From Zobellia uliginosa (GTDB lineage Bacteria > Bacteroidota > Bacteroidia > Flavobacteriales > Flavobacteriaceae), in assembly GCF_900156625.1 (NCBI RefSeq), contig NZ_FTOB01000001.1, positions 930,001 through 994,000 on the forward strand: 64,000 bases of DNA, given 5' to 3'. The position numbers and the translations under genes are program-made. The notes below the pieces were generated by a model. The model did no database searches, was not told the origin of the DNA, and saw only the letters and a program-made list of their open reading frames with translations. Shown here in pieces: positions 54,743 through 63,660 of this stretch. Each line of letters begins with the position of its first letter. Positions within the stretch are counted from its first letter, which is position 1.

Positions 54743-55930
54743 ATGGATGAACGTCAAAAGATTAAAAATCTGGCCGCCCAATATGCTCCCGACTTTGTGG
54801 CCGTACGAAGGCATCTGCACCAACACCCTGAGCTTTCCTTTCAAGAACACCGAACCTGTGCCTACCTAAAAGAGCAATTGTTGTTGCTGGGGGTGACCGA
54901 TATTGTATCGGTTGCCGAAACGGGGCTTTTGGCTACCATCCATGGCAGCCGAGCGGGAAAAACGGTACTCTTACGGGCCGATATCGATGCCCTGCCCATT
55001 CAGGAACGCAATACGGTCGATTATGTTTCCAAAAACGATGGGGTCATGCATGCCTGTGGTCACGACGCCCATAGTGCCTCGCTTTTGCTCTGTGCCAAGA
55101 TTTTAATGGAGTTAAAGGAGGTTTTTTCAGGAAGCGTAAAGCTGCTTTTTCAACCTGCGGAAGAGTTGAGTCCCGGTGGAGCCAGTGCGGTCATCCGTGA
55201 GAAGGTCTATACGGCTTTAGGAAGCCTTCCCCATTTAGGACAACACGTACGGCCCGATATCCCAGTGGGAAAGGTAGGTTTCCGTTCCGGAAAGTTTATG
55301 GCCAGTATGGACGAACTTTTTTTAACGGTCAAAGGGAAAGGGGGCCATGCCGCCATGCCTGAAAAGACCATAGACCCCGTTTTGATCGCCTCCCATATCA
55401 TAGTGGCCGCCCAGCAATTGGTCAGCCGCAGGGCCGACCCCAAAATACCTTCCGTACTTTCTTTTGGAAAGGTAATCGCCGATGGGGCCATAAATGTCAT
55501 TCCCGATGAGGTGATTATAGAAGGCACGTTCCGAACATTGGACGAAGATTGGCGAAAGATCGCTTTGGGGCAACTCGATAAATTGGTGACAACCTTGGCC
55601 GAAGCCATGGGAGGCAGTTGTGAATTGAAGATCAATCACGGCTATCCGCATTTAAGGAACGAGCCCGTATTGACCGAGCGACTAAAGGCCCTCTCGGAAG
55701 ACTACCTCGGAAAGGAAAACGTATTGGAGTTGGACCAATGGATGGCTGCGGAAGACTTTGCCTATTACAGCCAACAAAACCCGGCTTGCTTCTATATGTT
55801 GGGTGTGGGCAATGCGGAGAAGCACATTGGCTCGGGCTTGCATACCCCCACCTTTGATATTGATGAGTCTGCCCTTGAGATCGGTGGGGGGCTCATGGTT
55901 TGGTTGGCCTTAAGTACACTCTCGGCCTAA
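54743..55930 (+). CDS. M20-family amidohydrolase (IAA-amino-acid/hippurate hydrolase type)
   Basis: A 395-residue dinuclear metal amidohydrolase. The start of the catalytic domain is LHQHPELSFQE; metal ligands sit in HACGHDAHS (about 101-109), in FQPAEELSPGGA (catalytic Glu) and in a C-terminal His of IGSGLHTPTFD. A dimerisation domain separates the two halves (GGHAAMPEKTIDP). These enzymes release an amino acid from N-acyl conjugates in the cytoplasm; no signal peptide is seen. The substrate cannot be predicted. It follows YceI by 35 bp. Confidence 0.9.
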   Translation: MDERQKIKNLAAQYAPDFVAVRRHLHQHPELSFQEHRTCAYLKEQLLLLGVTDIVSVAETGLLATIHGSRAGKTVLLRADIDALPIQERNTVDYVSKNDGVMHACGHDAHSASLLLCAKILMELKEVFSGSVKLLFQPAEELSPGGASAVIREKVYTALGSLPHLGQHVRPDIPVGKVGFRSGKFMASMDELFLTVKGKGGHAAMPEKTIDPVLIASHIIVAAQQLVSRRADPKIPSVLSFGKVIADGAINVIPDEVIIEGTFRTLDEDWRKIALGQLDKLVTTLAEAMGGSCELKINHGYPHLRNEPVLTERLKALSEDYLGKENVLELDQWMAAEDFAYYSQQNPACFYMLGVGNAEKHIGSGLHTPTFDIDESALEIGGGLMVWLALSTLSA

Positions 55931-56047
55931 TCTCTTGGTTTACTATTTTTAGATTGATGTATTTTTATTTTTCGTAGGACAGTTTTGGTGATTTTGTTAA
56001 AAACGAGGATGAATATTCAAAAAATACTAAAGAATAGCGAAAAAGTA

Positions 56048-56062
56048 CAACTCATTGAGTTG
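56048..56062 (+). promoter_or_regulatory. Perfect palindrome upstream of the PSCyt operon
   Basis: CAACTCA-T-TGAGTTG, a 7-bp perfect inverted repeat, is 21 bp upstream of TACTTTTA (56083-56090), a one-mismatch -7 element 38 nt before the ATG at 56129. It therefore falls near the -33 region, a plausible site for a dimeric regulator. Confidence 0.35.
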
Positions 56063-56128
56063 TCGACATAGCCCCAAACGACTACTTTTAAGGAATAACA
56101 TTAAGTGTATAATGTACTATTCCTAAAA

Positions 56129-58462
56129 ATGAGATATAAGGTAATTATTACAGTAGCTTTGGCAAGTTTGATCGGTTTTCTTTTCCTATATAAGAAAGGG
56201 GTATTCGATAGGGAAGAGAATGCCTATTCCGATATGAAGCTTCCTGAAACCGTAGATTACAATTTTCACATCAAACCTATTCTTTCCGATAATTGTTATA
56301 CCTGTCACGGACCCGATGCGAATAAAAGAAAGGCGGGCTTGCGTCTCGATTTGGAAGAGGCCGCTTTTAAGGAGCTTTCCGAAAACCCCGGACACTATCC
56401 CATCGTTTCAAAAAATTTGAAAAAAAGTAGATTGTACCAGGTAGTCGTTTCCGATGATGACGATGTGTTGATGCCTCCTCCCGATTCAAAATTGGCCTTG
56501 AATTCCTATGAGAAGAAATTGATAAAAAAATGGATCCAACAAGGGGCAAAGTTCGAAAAGCACTGGGCTTATATTCCTCCTAAAAAGAAAAGCGCCCCCC
56601 AAACGGAAAACACACAGTGGGTGCAGAACGAAATCGATGGTTTCATTTTGGAAAAACTGGAAGAAAAAGGTTTGGTCCCTTCTGAAAAGGCGCCCATAGA
56701 AACCTTAATACGACGGATAAGCTTAGATTTAACGGGCTTGCCGCCCCAGCTTGAGCAGGTGGAACAGCTTAGGTCGGAAACCGATATTGCCAAGATCGTT
56801 GATACCTTTTTAGCGTTGCCCGCCTATGGTGAGCGTATGACGCAGTCTTGGCTAGACGTTGCCCGCTATGCCGATTCACACGGATACCAAGACGATAGTT
56901 ACCGTACCATGTGGCCTTGGCGTGATTGGGTTATCCATGCGTTCAATAAAAACTTGCCCTATGATGAATTTTTAACCTGGCAGCTGGCCGGTGACCTATT
57001 GCCCAATGCTAGCAAGGAACAGATACTGGCTACGGCCTTTAACCGCAACCACCCCATAACACAAGAAGGTGGGGTTATCCAAGAAGAGTATCGTACCAAT
57101 TACATCTTGGATCGCACCAATACATTGGGGAAGGGCATTTTGGGGATTACCTTGGAGTGCGCCCAATGCCATGACCATAAGTACGACGCCATTTCACAGG
57201 CCGACTATTTTGAGATGTTCGCCTTTTTTAATCAGGTCAATGAAAGGGGCTTGCAAATGGACGCCGTTCAGGCAGGGAGGCGAAAATTCTTTGCCGACCC
57301 CCCTTATATTACGATAACGAAGGAGGAAACGGAAGACGTTTTATCGTTTATCCATATGGATAGCCTGTCGCAAATCAATGTGATGGTGATGAACGATTCG
57401 GCTCCTAGAACGACCCATATATTAAATAGGGGACAATATGATCAACCGGCAGATTCGGTGAGTCCGAAAACGCCCGAGGCCATCTTGGCCTTTTCCGATG
57501 ACCTTCCCAAGAATAGGTTGGGACTTGCGCAGTGGCTGGTCGATAAAGAAAATCCGTTAACGGCAAGGGTATATGTAAACCGTATCTGGGCCATGTTGTT
57601 CGGTAAGGGCTTAGTAGAGACCTCTGAAGATTTTGGCGTTCAGGGAAGCCTGCCTAGCCACCCCAAACTATTGGATTGGTTGGCGGTAGATTTTATGGAA
57701 CACGATTGGGATATCAAGTACCTCTTAAAAAAGATTATGCTATCGGCAACCTATCAGCAAAAATCGGAATTGCGGTCCGATCTTAAAAAGGCCGATCCCG
57801 AAAACAAATTGTTGGCACGGGCACCGCGCTTTAGAATGAGCGGTGAGATGATCAGGGATTATATTTTGGCCACAAGCGGCTTGCTCAACCCTGAATTGGG
57901 CGGGCCAAGCGTAAAACCCTACCAACCTGCGGGTCTATGGGAAGAAACCAATGCGGGAGGCAACCGCGGGGTACTTACCAAATACGTACCCGATACCGGG
58001 GAAGATTTGTACCGCCGCTCGTTGTATACCTTTTGGAAGCGGACTTTGCCACCGCCGAACATGACGATTTTTGATGCACCTACAAGGGATTATTCGGAAG
58101 TACGGAGACAGAAGACCAATACGCCCTTACAGGCCCTAGTGATGCAGAACGATACCCAGGTATTGGAAGCGGCAAGGGTTTTGGCACAACGCTGTATAGA
58201 GGCGACACCCGATGATCCCGATATTGTGGCGACCATGTTTAAACGCATACTTGTGCGGAGTCCGAGGGAAGAGGAATTATTGACCTTGAACAGTTATTAC
58301 CACAGCGCATTGGAGCAATACAAGAACGATAGTGAAAGTGCCGAAAAGCTGATTGCGGTCGGTGAATATGAACAATTGCCGGTCGATCCCGGAAAAACGG
58401 CAGCCCTGATGCTTACGGCACAGGTGATTTACAATTTAGACGAAACCATTACAAAAGAATAG
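56129..58462 (+). CDS. Planctomycete-type cytochrome C / DUF1549 / DUF1553 protein
   Basis: A 777-residue membrane-anchored or exported protein with a hydrophobic N-terminus (about 5-22). Order: a PSCyt1 cytochrome domain (about 45-135) with one haem-binding CYTCH (about 56-60) and a later methionine-rich MPPPDSK; DUF1549 (about 170-375, DVARYADSHGYQDD, NRNHPITQEGG) with a second CxxCH-like ECAQCHDHKYD; then DUF1553 (about 490-740, ENPLTARVYVNRIW, TNTPLQALVMQND). This architecture is abundant in Planctomycetes and also found in some Bacteroidetes; its reaction is not established. It is the first gene of a three-gene operon with 3-bp gaps. Confidence 0.88.
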   Translation: MRYKVIITVALASLIGFLFLYKKGVFDREENAYSDMKLPETVDYNFHIKPILSDNCYTCHGPDANKRKAGLRLDLEEAAFKELSENPGHYPIVSKNLKKSRLYQVVVSDDDDVLMPPPDSKLALNSYEKKLIKKWIQQGAKFEKHWAYIPPKKKSAPQTENTQWVQNEIDGFILEKLEEKGLVPSEKAPIETLIRRISLDLTGLPPQLEQVEQLRSETDIAKIVDTFLALPAYGERMTQSWLDVARYADSHGYQDDSYRTMWPWRDWVIHAFNKNLPYDEFLTWQLAGDLLPNASKEQILATAFNRNHPITQEGGVIQEEYRTNYILDRTNTLGKGILGITLECAQCHDHKYDAISQADYFEMFAFFNQVNERGLQMDAVQAGRRKFFADPPYITITKEETEDVLSFIHMDSLSQINVMVMNDSAPRTTHILNRGQYDQPADSVSPKTPEAILAFSDDLPKNRLGLAQWLVDKENPLTARVYVNRIWAMLFGKGLVETSEDFGVQGSLPSHPKLLDWLAVDFMEHDWDIKYLLKKIMLSATYQQKSELRSDLKKADPENKLLARAPRFRMSGEMIRDYILATSGLLNPELGGPSVKPYQPAGLWEETNAGGNRGVLTKYVPDTGEDLYRRSLYTFWKRTLPPPNMTIFDAPTRDYSEVRRQKTNTPLQALVMQNDTQVLEAARVLAQRCIEATPDDPDIVATMFKRILVRSPREEELLTLNSYYHSALEQYKNDSESAEKLIAVGEYEQLPVDPGKTAALMLTAQVIYNLDETITKE

Positions 58463-58465
58463 GCC

Positions 58466-59926
58466 ATGAAAGAAGACGAAAACCAAAAAGAAAATCCGCT
58501 AAAGGGAAATCGACGCCATTTTTTTTCACAACTGAGTGTGGGTATCGGTTCCTTGGCCTTAGGGTCATTGTTGATTCCCGATTTGTTCAAGGGCGGTAAT
58601 GCCCAACCTTTGACCCAACCCTTGGGAATACCCCATTTTGCCCCCAAGGCGAAGAGGGTGATTTATTTATTTCAGGCCGGGGCGCCCTCACAATTCGAGT
58701 CGTTCGATTATAAGCCGACTTTGCGCAAACGTATGGGGGAAGACTTGCCCGAATCGATACGGAACGGACAGCGCCTGACGGGAATGACCGCAGGACAGGA
58801 CAAATTTCCATTGATGCCGGCGGCTACCAATTTTAAGCAATACGGCGATAGCGGAACGTGGATTAGTGACTACTTTCCCCATATCGCAAAAATAGCCGAT
58901 GATATTACGGTGGTGCGCAGTATGCATACCGAAGCCATTAACCATGACCCCGCCATTACCTTTTTTCAAACCGGAAGCCAGATTTCGGGTCGCCCCAGTA
59001 TGGGATCATGGATGAGCTACGGACTGGGAAGCGAAAACAAGAACTTGCCCTCTTTCGTTGTACTTACCTCGCGGGGTAAGGGCAATAGCCAAGGACTCTA
59101 CTCTAAATTGTGGTCAAGTGGGTTTTTAGATTCCAAACATCAAGGGGTGCTTTTGCGCTCGGGCAAAGACCCGGTATTGTATTTGAACGATCCCGACGGT
59201 ATTTCAAGATCCGATAAGCGCCATTTGTTGAACGAGGTTAGCCAATTGAACAAGTTACATCATGTGGAGACGGGAGATGATGAGATAGAATCGCGTATTG
59301 CCCAGTATGAAATGGCCTACCGTATGCAAATGTCGGTGCCGGATGTCATGGATATTTCAAAAGAACCGGAATCGATTGTCAAACTGTACGGTGAAGACTG
59401 TCAGGTGCCGGGTACCTATGCCGCAAACGCCTTACAGGCACGAAGATTGGCGGAAAATGGCGTACGCTTTATACAACTCTACCACCAAGGGTGGGACCAA
59501 CACGGTAATTTGCCCAATGCCATGGCAGGTCAGGCCAAGGATGTGGATCAGGCGTCTGCCGCCCTGGTCATGGACCTGAAGCAGCGGGGTATGTTAGAAG
59601 ATACCCTAGTAGTTTGGGGCGGTGAATTCGGTAGGACCAATTATTGCCAAGGCAAATTTGATCCGGCCGATTTCGGTAGGGACCACCACCCAAGGGCCTT
59701 TAGCATTTGGATGGCCGGTGGCGGTATCAAACCCGGACTCAATTACGGGAAGACCGATGAGTTTGGATACAACGTTATAGAAAACCCCGTACACGTAAAT
59801 GACTTTCACGCGACTTTAATGCATGCCATGGGACTTGATCACGAGCAATTGACCTATAAATATCAAGGTCGACGATTTCGATTGACCGATGTGGCCGGTA
59901 ATGTAGTCAAAGACCTTTTAGCATAG
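58466..59926 (+). CDS. DUF1501-domain protein, Tat-type signal
   Basis: A 486-residue protein of the DUF1501 family, related to the alkaline-phosphatase/sulfatase fold. The N-terminal RRHFFSQLSVG followed by a hydrophobic run looks like a Tat export signal with twin Arg. Conserved features are YLFQAGAPSQFESFD, VRSMHTEAINHDPA, the WDQHGN motif and GGEFGRTNY. DUF1501 genes nearly always follow DUF1549/DUF1553 genes, as here (3 bp apart). Catalytic activity is not proven; a metal-dependent hydrolase or structural partner are both possible. Confidence 0.88.
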   Translation: MKEDENQKENPLKGNRRHFFSQLSVGIGSLALGSLLIPDLFKGGNAQPLTQPLGIPHFAPKAKRVIYLFQAGAPSQFESFDYKPTLRKRMGEDLPESIRNGQRLTGMTAGQDKFPLMPAATNFKQYGDSGTWISDYFPHIAKIADDITVVRSMHTEAINHDPAITFFQTGSQISGRPSMGSWMSYGLGSENKNLPSFVVLTSRGKGNSQGLYSKLWSSGFLDSKHQGVLLRSGKDPVLYLNDPDGISRSDKRHLLNEVSQLNKLHHVETGDDEIESRIAQYEMAYRMQMSVPDVMDISKEPESIVKLYGEDCQVPGTYAANALQARRLAENGVRFIQLYHQGWDQHGNLPNAMAGQAKDVDQASAALVMDLKQRGMLEDTLVVWGGEFGRTNYCQGKFDPADFGRDHHPRAFSIWMAGGGIKPGLNYGKTDEFGYNVIENPVHVNDFHATLMHAMGLDHEQLTYKYQGRRFRLTDVAGNVVKDLLA

Positions 59927-59929
59927 CCG

Positions 59930-61363
59930 ATGACCGATATTTTAAAAAAACGTTGGGTAGATTATACCATTTTGGGCCTATCCGTATTCCTAGTATTTTG
60001 TTTGGTTTTTGATGCGTATATCGTACTGCCTAATCTGGTGGCGTGGTTGGGACGCTGGCACCCTTTGGTGCTCCACTTTCCGATTGTACTCTTGCTTATA
60101 GCCGCTTTTTTAGGATTGACAGGAAGGCCAATTCCACATCGCTTGTTGGTCATAGCCGTATTATCGGCCCTGCTTACCGCTATATCCGGTTTTTTTCTAG
60201 GAAAGGAAGTAGCCGTAAAGGGCAATTTGCTCTTTTGGCACCAGTGGATGGGTGGCGCCGTGGCCCTTATGGCATCGGTATGGTACCTTCTGAGCGATAG
60301 GGGGCTGGACCGTACGGTTTACGGGAAGGGACTTCAGGTCGTTTTGATTGTTTTGGTTGGGTTTACGGGGCATTATGGGGGAATGGTAACCCATGGGGAA
60401 GAGTTTTTGGCCCTTCCGACATCAAAAAAACAAAAAGAGATACCCGAGAACCCAATAGTGTATACCGATGTGGTAGCGCGTATCTTGGATGACAAATGCG
60501 TGTCTTGTCACAATGCCAATAAAAAGAAGGGGGAATTGCTGATGATCAATATGGCGGAACTGCTGGAAGGTGGTAAAAGCGGGCATACCATAGTCCCAGG
60601 GGAGCCTCTTAAGAGCGAATTGATAGGTAGGCTACACTTGCCCTTGGAAAACGAAGAACATATGCCTCCCGAAGGGAAAACGCCCCTAACGGATGCGGAA
60701 ATTAAAATCTTGGAAAGATGGGTGGCCTTAGGGGCTTCCGATACCTTACGTTTTGATCAATTGCCCAAAAGCGAACCCTTGGTCGCACTGATCAAAGGGC
60801 TTATGGAACCCGACCCCATGTCAAAATGGGCGGACTTGCCCTTTGTGGCCGATAGCACCCTACAAAACTTGGGATCGGATTATCTGACGATTGAGCGGGT
60901 GGCAAGCAATTCCAATGCCTTGAGCGTAGATGTGTATTTGCCGCCCGAGTACGATGCAGCGGCTGTTGTGGCCATGGAGCGCATTGCTGGACATATTGTG
61001 GAACTCGACCTTAGTGGCCTGCCCATAGGGGCCGCGGAAATGGATTTTGTTGCAAAATGCCAAAACCTGGAATGGTTGGAAATCGACAAGACCCCAATAG
61101 GTGACAGCGAACTTGAAAAGTTGGCAAGCTTGAAAAACCTGAAGTTCTTAAAAACCTACGCCACTTCCATTACAGATAAGAGTATACCGGTCTTTGAAAA
61201 TATGAAGGGACTAAAAAATCTCTATGTATATCAAACCGGCATTTCTAGGGAAGCTCTTGAAAAACTTCAGGCCAAGAACCCAACCTTGTCGGTCAACTAT
61301 GGCATCGACCCGGAAATTGAAGCGTTTTTTGTGGCTGGCGACTCCGTGGTCGTGGCGAAATAG
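59930..61363 (+). CDS. DUF2231 membrane / PSCyt1 cytochrome / LRR-like protein
   Basis: A 477-residue protein in three parts. Residues about 10-155 form about five membrane helices of the DUF2231 type, with conserved His residues (WHPLVLHFPIVLL, FWHQWMGG, FTGHYGG) that could bind haem. Residues about 175-265 are a PSCyt1 domain with one haem motif (CVSCH, about 190-194) and MPPEGKTPL. The C-terminus (about 320-455) has leucine-rich repeats (KNLEWLEIDKTPIGDSELEKLASLKNL-type). It could be the membrane electron-transfer partner of the two preceding gene products. It is the last gene of the operon. Confidence 0.85.
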   Translation: MTDILKKRWVDYTILGLSVFLVFCLVFDAYIVLPNLVAWLGRWHPLVLHFPIVLLLIAAFLGLTGRPIPHRLLVIAVLSALLTAISGFFLGKEVAVKGNLLFWHQWMGGAVALMASVWYLLSDRGLDRTVYGKGLQVVLIVLVGFTGHYGGMVTHGEEFLALPTSKKQKEIPENPIVYTDVVARILDDKCVSCHNANKKKGELLMINMAELLEGGKSGHTIVPGEPLKSELIGRLHLPLENEEHMPPEGKTPLTDAEIKILERWVALGASDTLRFDQLPKSEPLVALIKGLMEPDPMSKWADLPFVADSTLQNLGSDYLTIERVASNSNALSVDVYLPPEYDAAAVVAMERIAGHIVELDLSGLPIGAAEMDFVAKCQNLEWLEIDKTPIGDSELEKLASLKNLKFLKTYATSITDKSIPVFENMKGLKNLYVYQTGISREALEKLQAKNPTLSVNYGIDPEIEAFFVAGDSVVVAK

Positions 61364-61772
61364 TTTTAATACCTTGTTCTTATAGAAAAGCACGGGCCCT
61401 ATAAGGCTTTTGCTGTTTCTGAAGCCCCTGTTGTTATAGGGTTTTTCAAATCAATGCTTAGCTAGGTGAAAAGGCATAAAAAAAGGCTTCCGATAATTCG
61501 GAAGCCTTTTTACTAAGAGTGATGCGCCAGGATTACCTTACCTTTTTTATCAATGGTGCAAATAGAAAACCACAACGTCTTTACAGTCCAAATTTTACAC
61601 TAATCTAAAAAGCGGATTAACCGAACTCTAAACTGTATTCAAAACAGTACATTCTGTGGTGAAACTTATGGGTGTTTTGCAAAGTAGAATTAATAATAAT
61701 TAGCTTATTGGAGCTAATCTTAAAGCGTCGGTTTTACCAATAAATTCCCATAGTATCAGATGAATACACAAT
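61364..61772. other. Gene-free 409-bp interval between convergent operons
   Basis: No convincing ORF was found on either strand. The interval holds one strong bidirectional hairpin terminator (61481-61511); on either side of it I see only AT-rich sequence with no obvious promoter, repeat or RNA gene. Confidence 0.7.
61481..61511. terminator. Bidirectional intrinsic terminator
   Basis: AAAAGGCTTCCGA pairs perfectly with TCGGAAGCCTTTT (13 bp) around a TAAT loop, with A and T tracts on both sides. It can end both the PSCyt operon and the minus-strand DUF3137 operon. Confidence 0.85.
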
Positions 61773-62840
61773 CTACAATTTTAATTCTTCGGAAATCTCC
61801 AAGGCAGTTTCAATGTCATTGGCCAATTCTTCCACTAGCTTCATACTGTCCAGCTTTCCTGATGGAAATGAAAACAGCCCATTCGCATTTTTTACGGCCA
61901 TATACATTTGTCTATTTTGAAAGGACAAGGATATGGGGCGGTCAAATTCTTCTTTTAAAGCAACAATTTTTTCCATGATTGAAGCAGATAGAACATAACG
62001 GGCCTCCACTTGGTCGGTACCGTACACCATAAACTTGCTGGTAAACCTTGGATCTTCCAAATGTATTTCCTGCTCTTCCTTAAAATTAAAACTGGCCAAT
62101 CGGTCCACTTTTGTCATTTGGTTTTTGGACAATACCACCGTATGGCCGTTCAATTTCTTTTTAAACCGCAACCAACAGAACATACCCCGGAAAGAATAGT
62201 TGGTGTTGTCAGCTAATTTTTTGGTTACCATATTCTTGAATACGGTCTGGTACATAACGCCTAACATATTTAGAACGGGAATACGCATTAATATACCCAA
62301 AAACTTGTTGGCTACATTGTTTTCCACAATGCCCAAGTCCGTTATGTTTATTTCTGTATCATTGGTTCTTCCTCTAATCTGCCCGTAACTATAAACTGGT
62401 GCTTCTTCCTTTATCCAAGGGAATAATTTGCTTTTTACCACTTCATTGGTTGGGGCCATTGCACCTTGGGTAAACTCAACCTGTGGAAACAGCATTTTGA
62501 CCATTTTAGCAATGGTTTTCTGTTCCGTGGTTTTGAATTTTTGAAATGCCCTGGTAAAAAAGATGGTGGTCGGATATAAAAGGACCATCAGCCCCATTAT
62601 TGGATAGAGGGATGCGTAGGGGTCGGTGTGACTGCTCTTGAAAACATCCAAAAAAGCCAAAGAAGTATTTTCGAGCATTGGTATGTATTGTATGCCCAAC
62701 AATGCAAGCATAAATATGAGGTACATACCGGTAATGCCCCACATGACTCTTTGCAAAAAAAGGGTGCGCTTCTTTTTTTTATAAAGCGTATCCAACACTT
62801 TGCTGGTTTCGGAATAGGCCGCTACTATGCGCTCTTGCAT
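61773..62840 (-). CDS. DUF3137 membrane protein
   Basis: A 355-residue protein with two membrane segments (about 30-55 and 78-98) near the N-terminus and a large soluble domain matching the DUF3137 pattern (SYGQIRGRTNDTEINITDLGIV, FRGMFCWLRFKKKLNGHTVVL, ISLSFQNRQMYMAV). The function of the family is unknown; its genes often accompany lemA, as in this operon (lemA - DUF1266 - DUF3137, with gaps of 3 and 10 bp). It is last on the transcript. Confidence 0.85.
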   Translation of the reverse strand: MQERIVAAYSETSKVLDTLYKKKKRTLFLQRVMWGITGMYLIFMLALLGIQYIPMLENTSLAFLDVFKSSHTDPYASLYPIMGLMVLLYPTTIFFTRAFQKFKTTEQKTIAKMVKMLFPQVEFTQGAMAPTNEVVKSKLFPWIKEEAPVYSYGQIRGRTNDTEINITDLGIVENNVANKFLGILMRIPVLNMLGVMYQTVFKNMVTKKLADNTNYSFRGMFCWLRFKKKLNGHTVVLSKNQMTKVDRLASFNFKEEQEIHLEDPRFTSKFMVYGTDQVEARYVLSASIMEKIVALKEEFDRPISLSFQNRQMYMAVKNANGLFSFPSGKLDSMKLVEELANDIETALEISEELKL

Positions 62841-62850
62841 TATCTTAATA

Positions 62851-63657
62851 TTATGGCCATTTTATGGTGTTCCACGGACTGTCTGGGCTTTCCAAAACCT
62901 GTTTGTAAAGGTGGAATACTTCTTCTTTGTACGTACTGGAATCGGCACTTATATCTATGGCAAAACCAAGGGCAAAGCTTTTTCCAAAATCTTCCCAAGA
63001 AGAAAAATGTTGCAAGGCCAATGCTTTGGCAAAATTGATGACCTTCCAGGCTTCTTCCTCAGAAATAAGATTGCCGGTATAGGCTTTACGTGCCTGCCCG
63101 ACCAATACTGCCGCATCATAACCTGCCACACCAAGCTTTAATTCGGAATCAAAAAGGATGATGCCTTTTTGCTTTAAACTGTTTAGGGCTTCTCCAGAAC
63201 TTAACGTTTTCAAATAACGATGGGCCCGCTCATTACTGCCGAATTTTTGATCCATTAGTTCGCCCCATTTTTCTTGAGGTTCGTTTTCAATCATTCCTTG
63301 GATAAAATCAAAGTACCATCGGCGACCATCTTTCATAAAATACTCGGTCAAACCCCAATACCCTTCCACGGTATCAATGCCCCAACCTTCCAGATAGGGC
63401 TTAACATCTTTGGCAGTGAGAAATGATAGGGTGTTGGTGTTGGCTTTCCACCATTCGGCTATGGGCGTATACAAGGCTAAGCCAAATAATTGTTCTTGAT
63501 TGAGATCACTGTTTGGCGACTTTCTAAATTTCGCCTTCGTCTTGGCCGGGGTATCGTATTCTTTCTTTCCAATTTTAAAATAACGAATGGCATAAGAAGC
63601 AATAGCGATGGCCAGTATCACATAACCGTACCAGGGTAAGTTTTCGAACATTTGCAT
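62851..63657 (-). CDS. DUF1266 protein with N-terminal membrane anchor
   Basis: A 268-residue protein with one N-terminal membrane segment (about 9-25) and a DUF1266 soluble domain (about 95-265). The DUF1266 pattern is visible in VEGYWGLTEYFMKDGRRWYFD and in AFDLGRAVLVGQ-like AGYDAAVLVGQARKAY and WEDFGKSFALG. No catalytic residues can be named. It starts 3 bp after the lemA stop and ends 10 bp before DUF3137, so it is cotranscribed with both. The start could be either of two Met codons two residues apart. Confidence 0.85.
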   Translation of the reverse strand: MQMFENLPWYGYVILAIAIASYAIRYFKIGKKEYDTPAKTKAKFRKSPNSDLNQEQLFGLALYTPIAEWWKANTNTLSFLTAKDVKPYLEGWGIDTVEGYWGLTEYFMKDGRRWYFDFIQGMIENEPQEKWGELMDQKFGSNERAHRYLKTLSSGEALNSLKQKGIILFDSELKLGVAGYDAAVLVGQARKAYTGNLISEEEAWKVINFAKALALQHFSSWEDFGKSFALGFAIDISADSSTYKEEVFHLYKQVLESPDSPWNTIKWP

Positions 63658-63660
63658 GAT

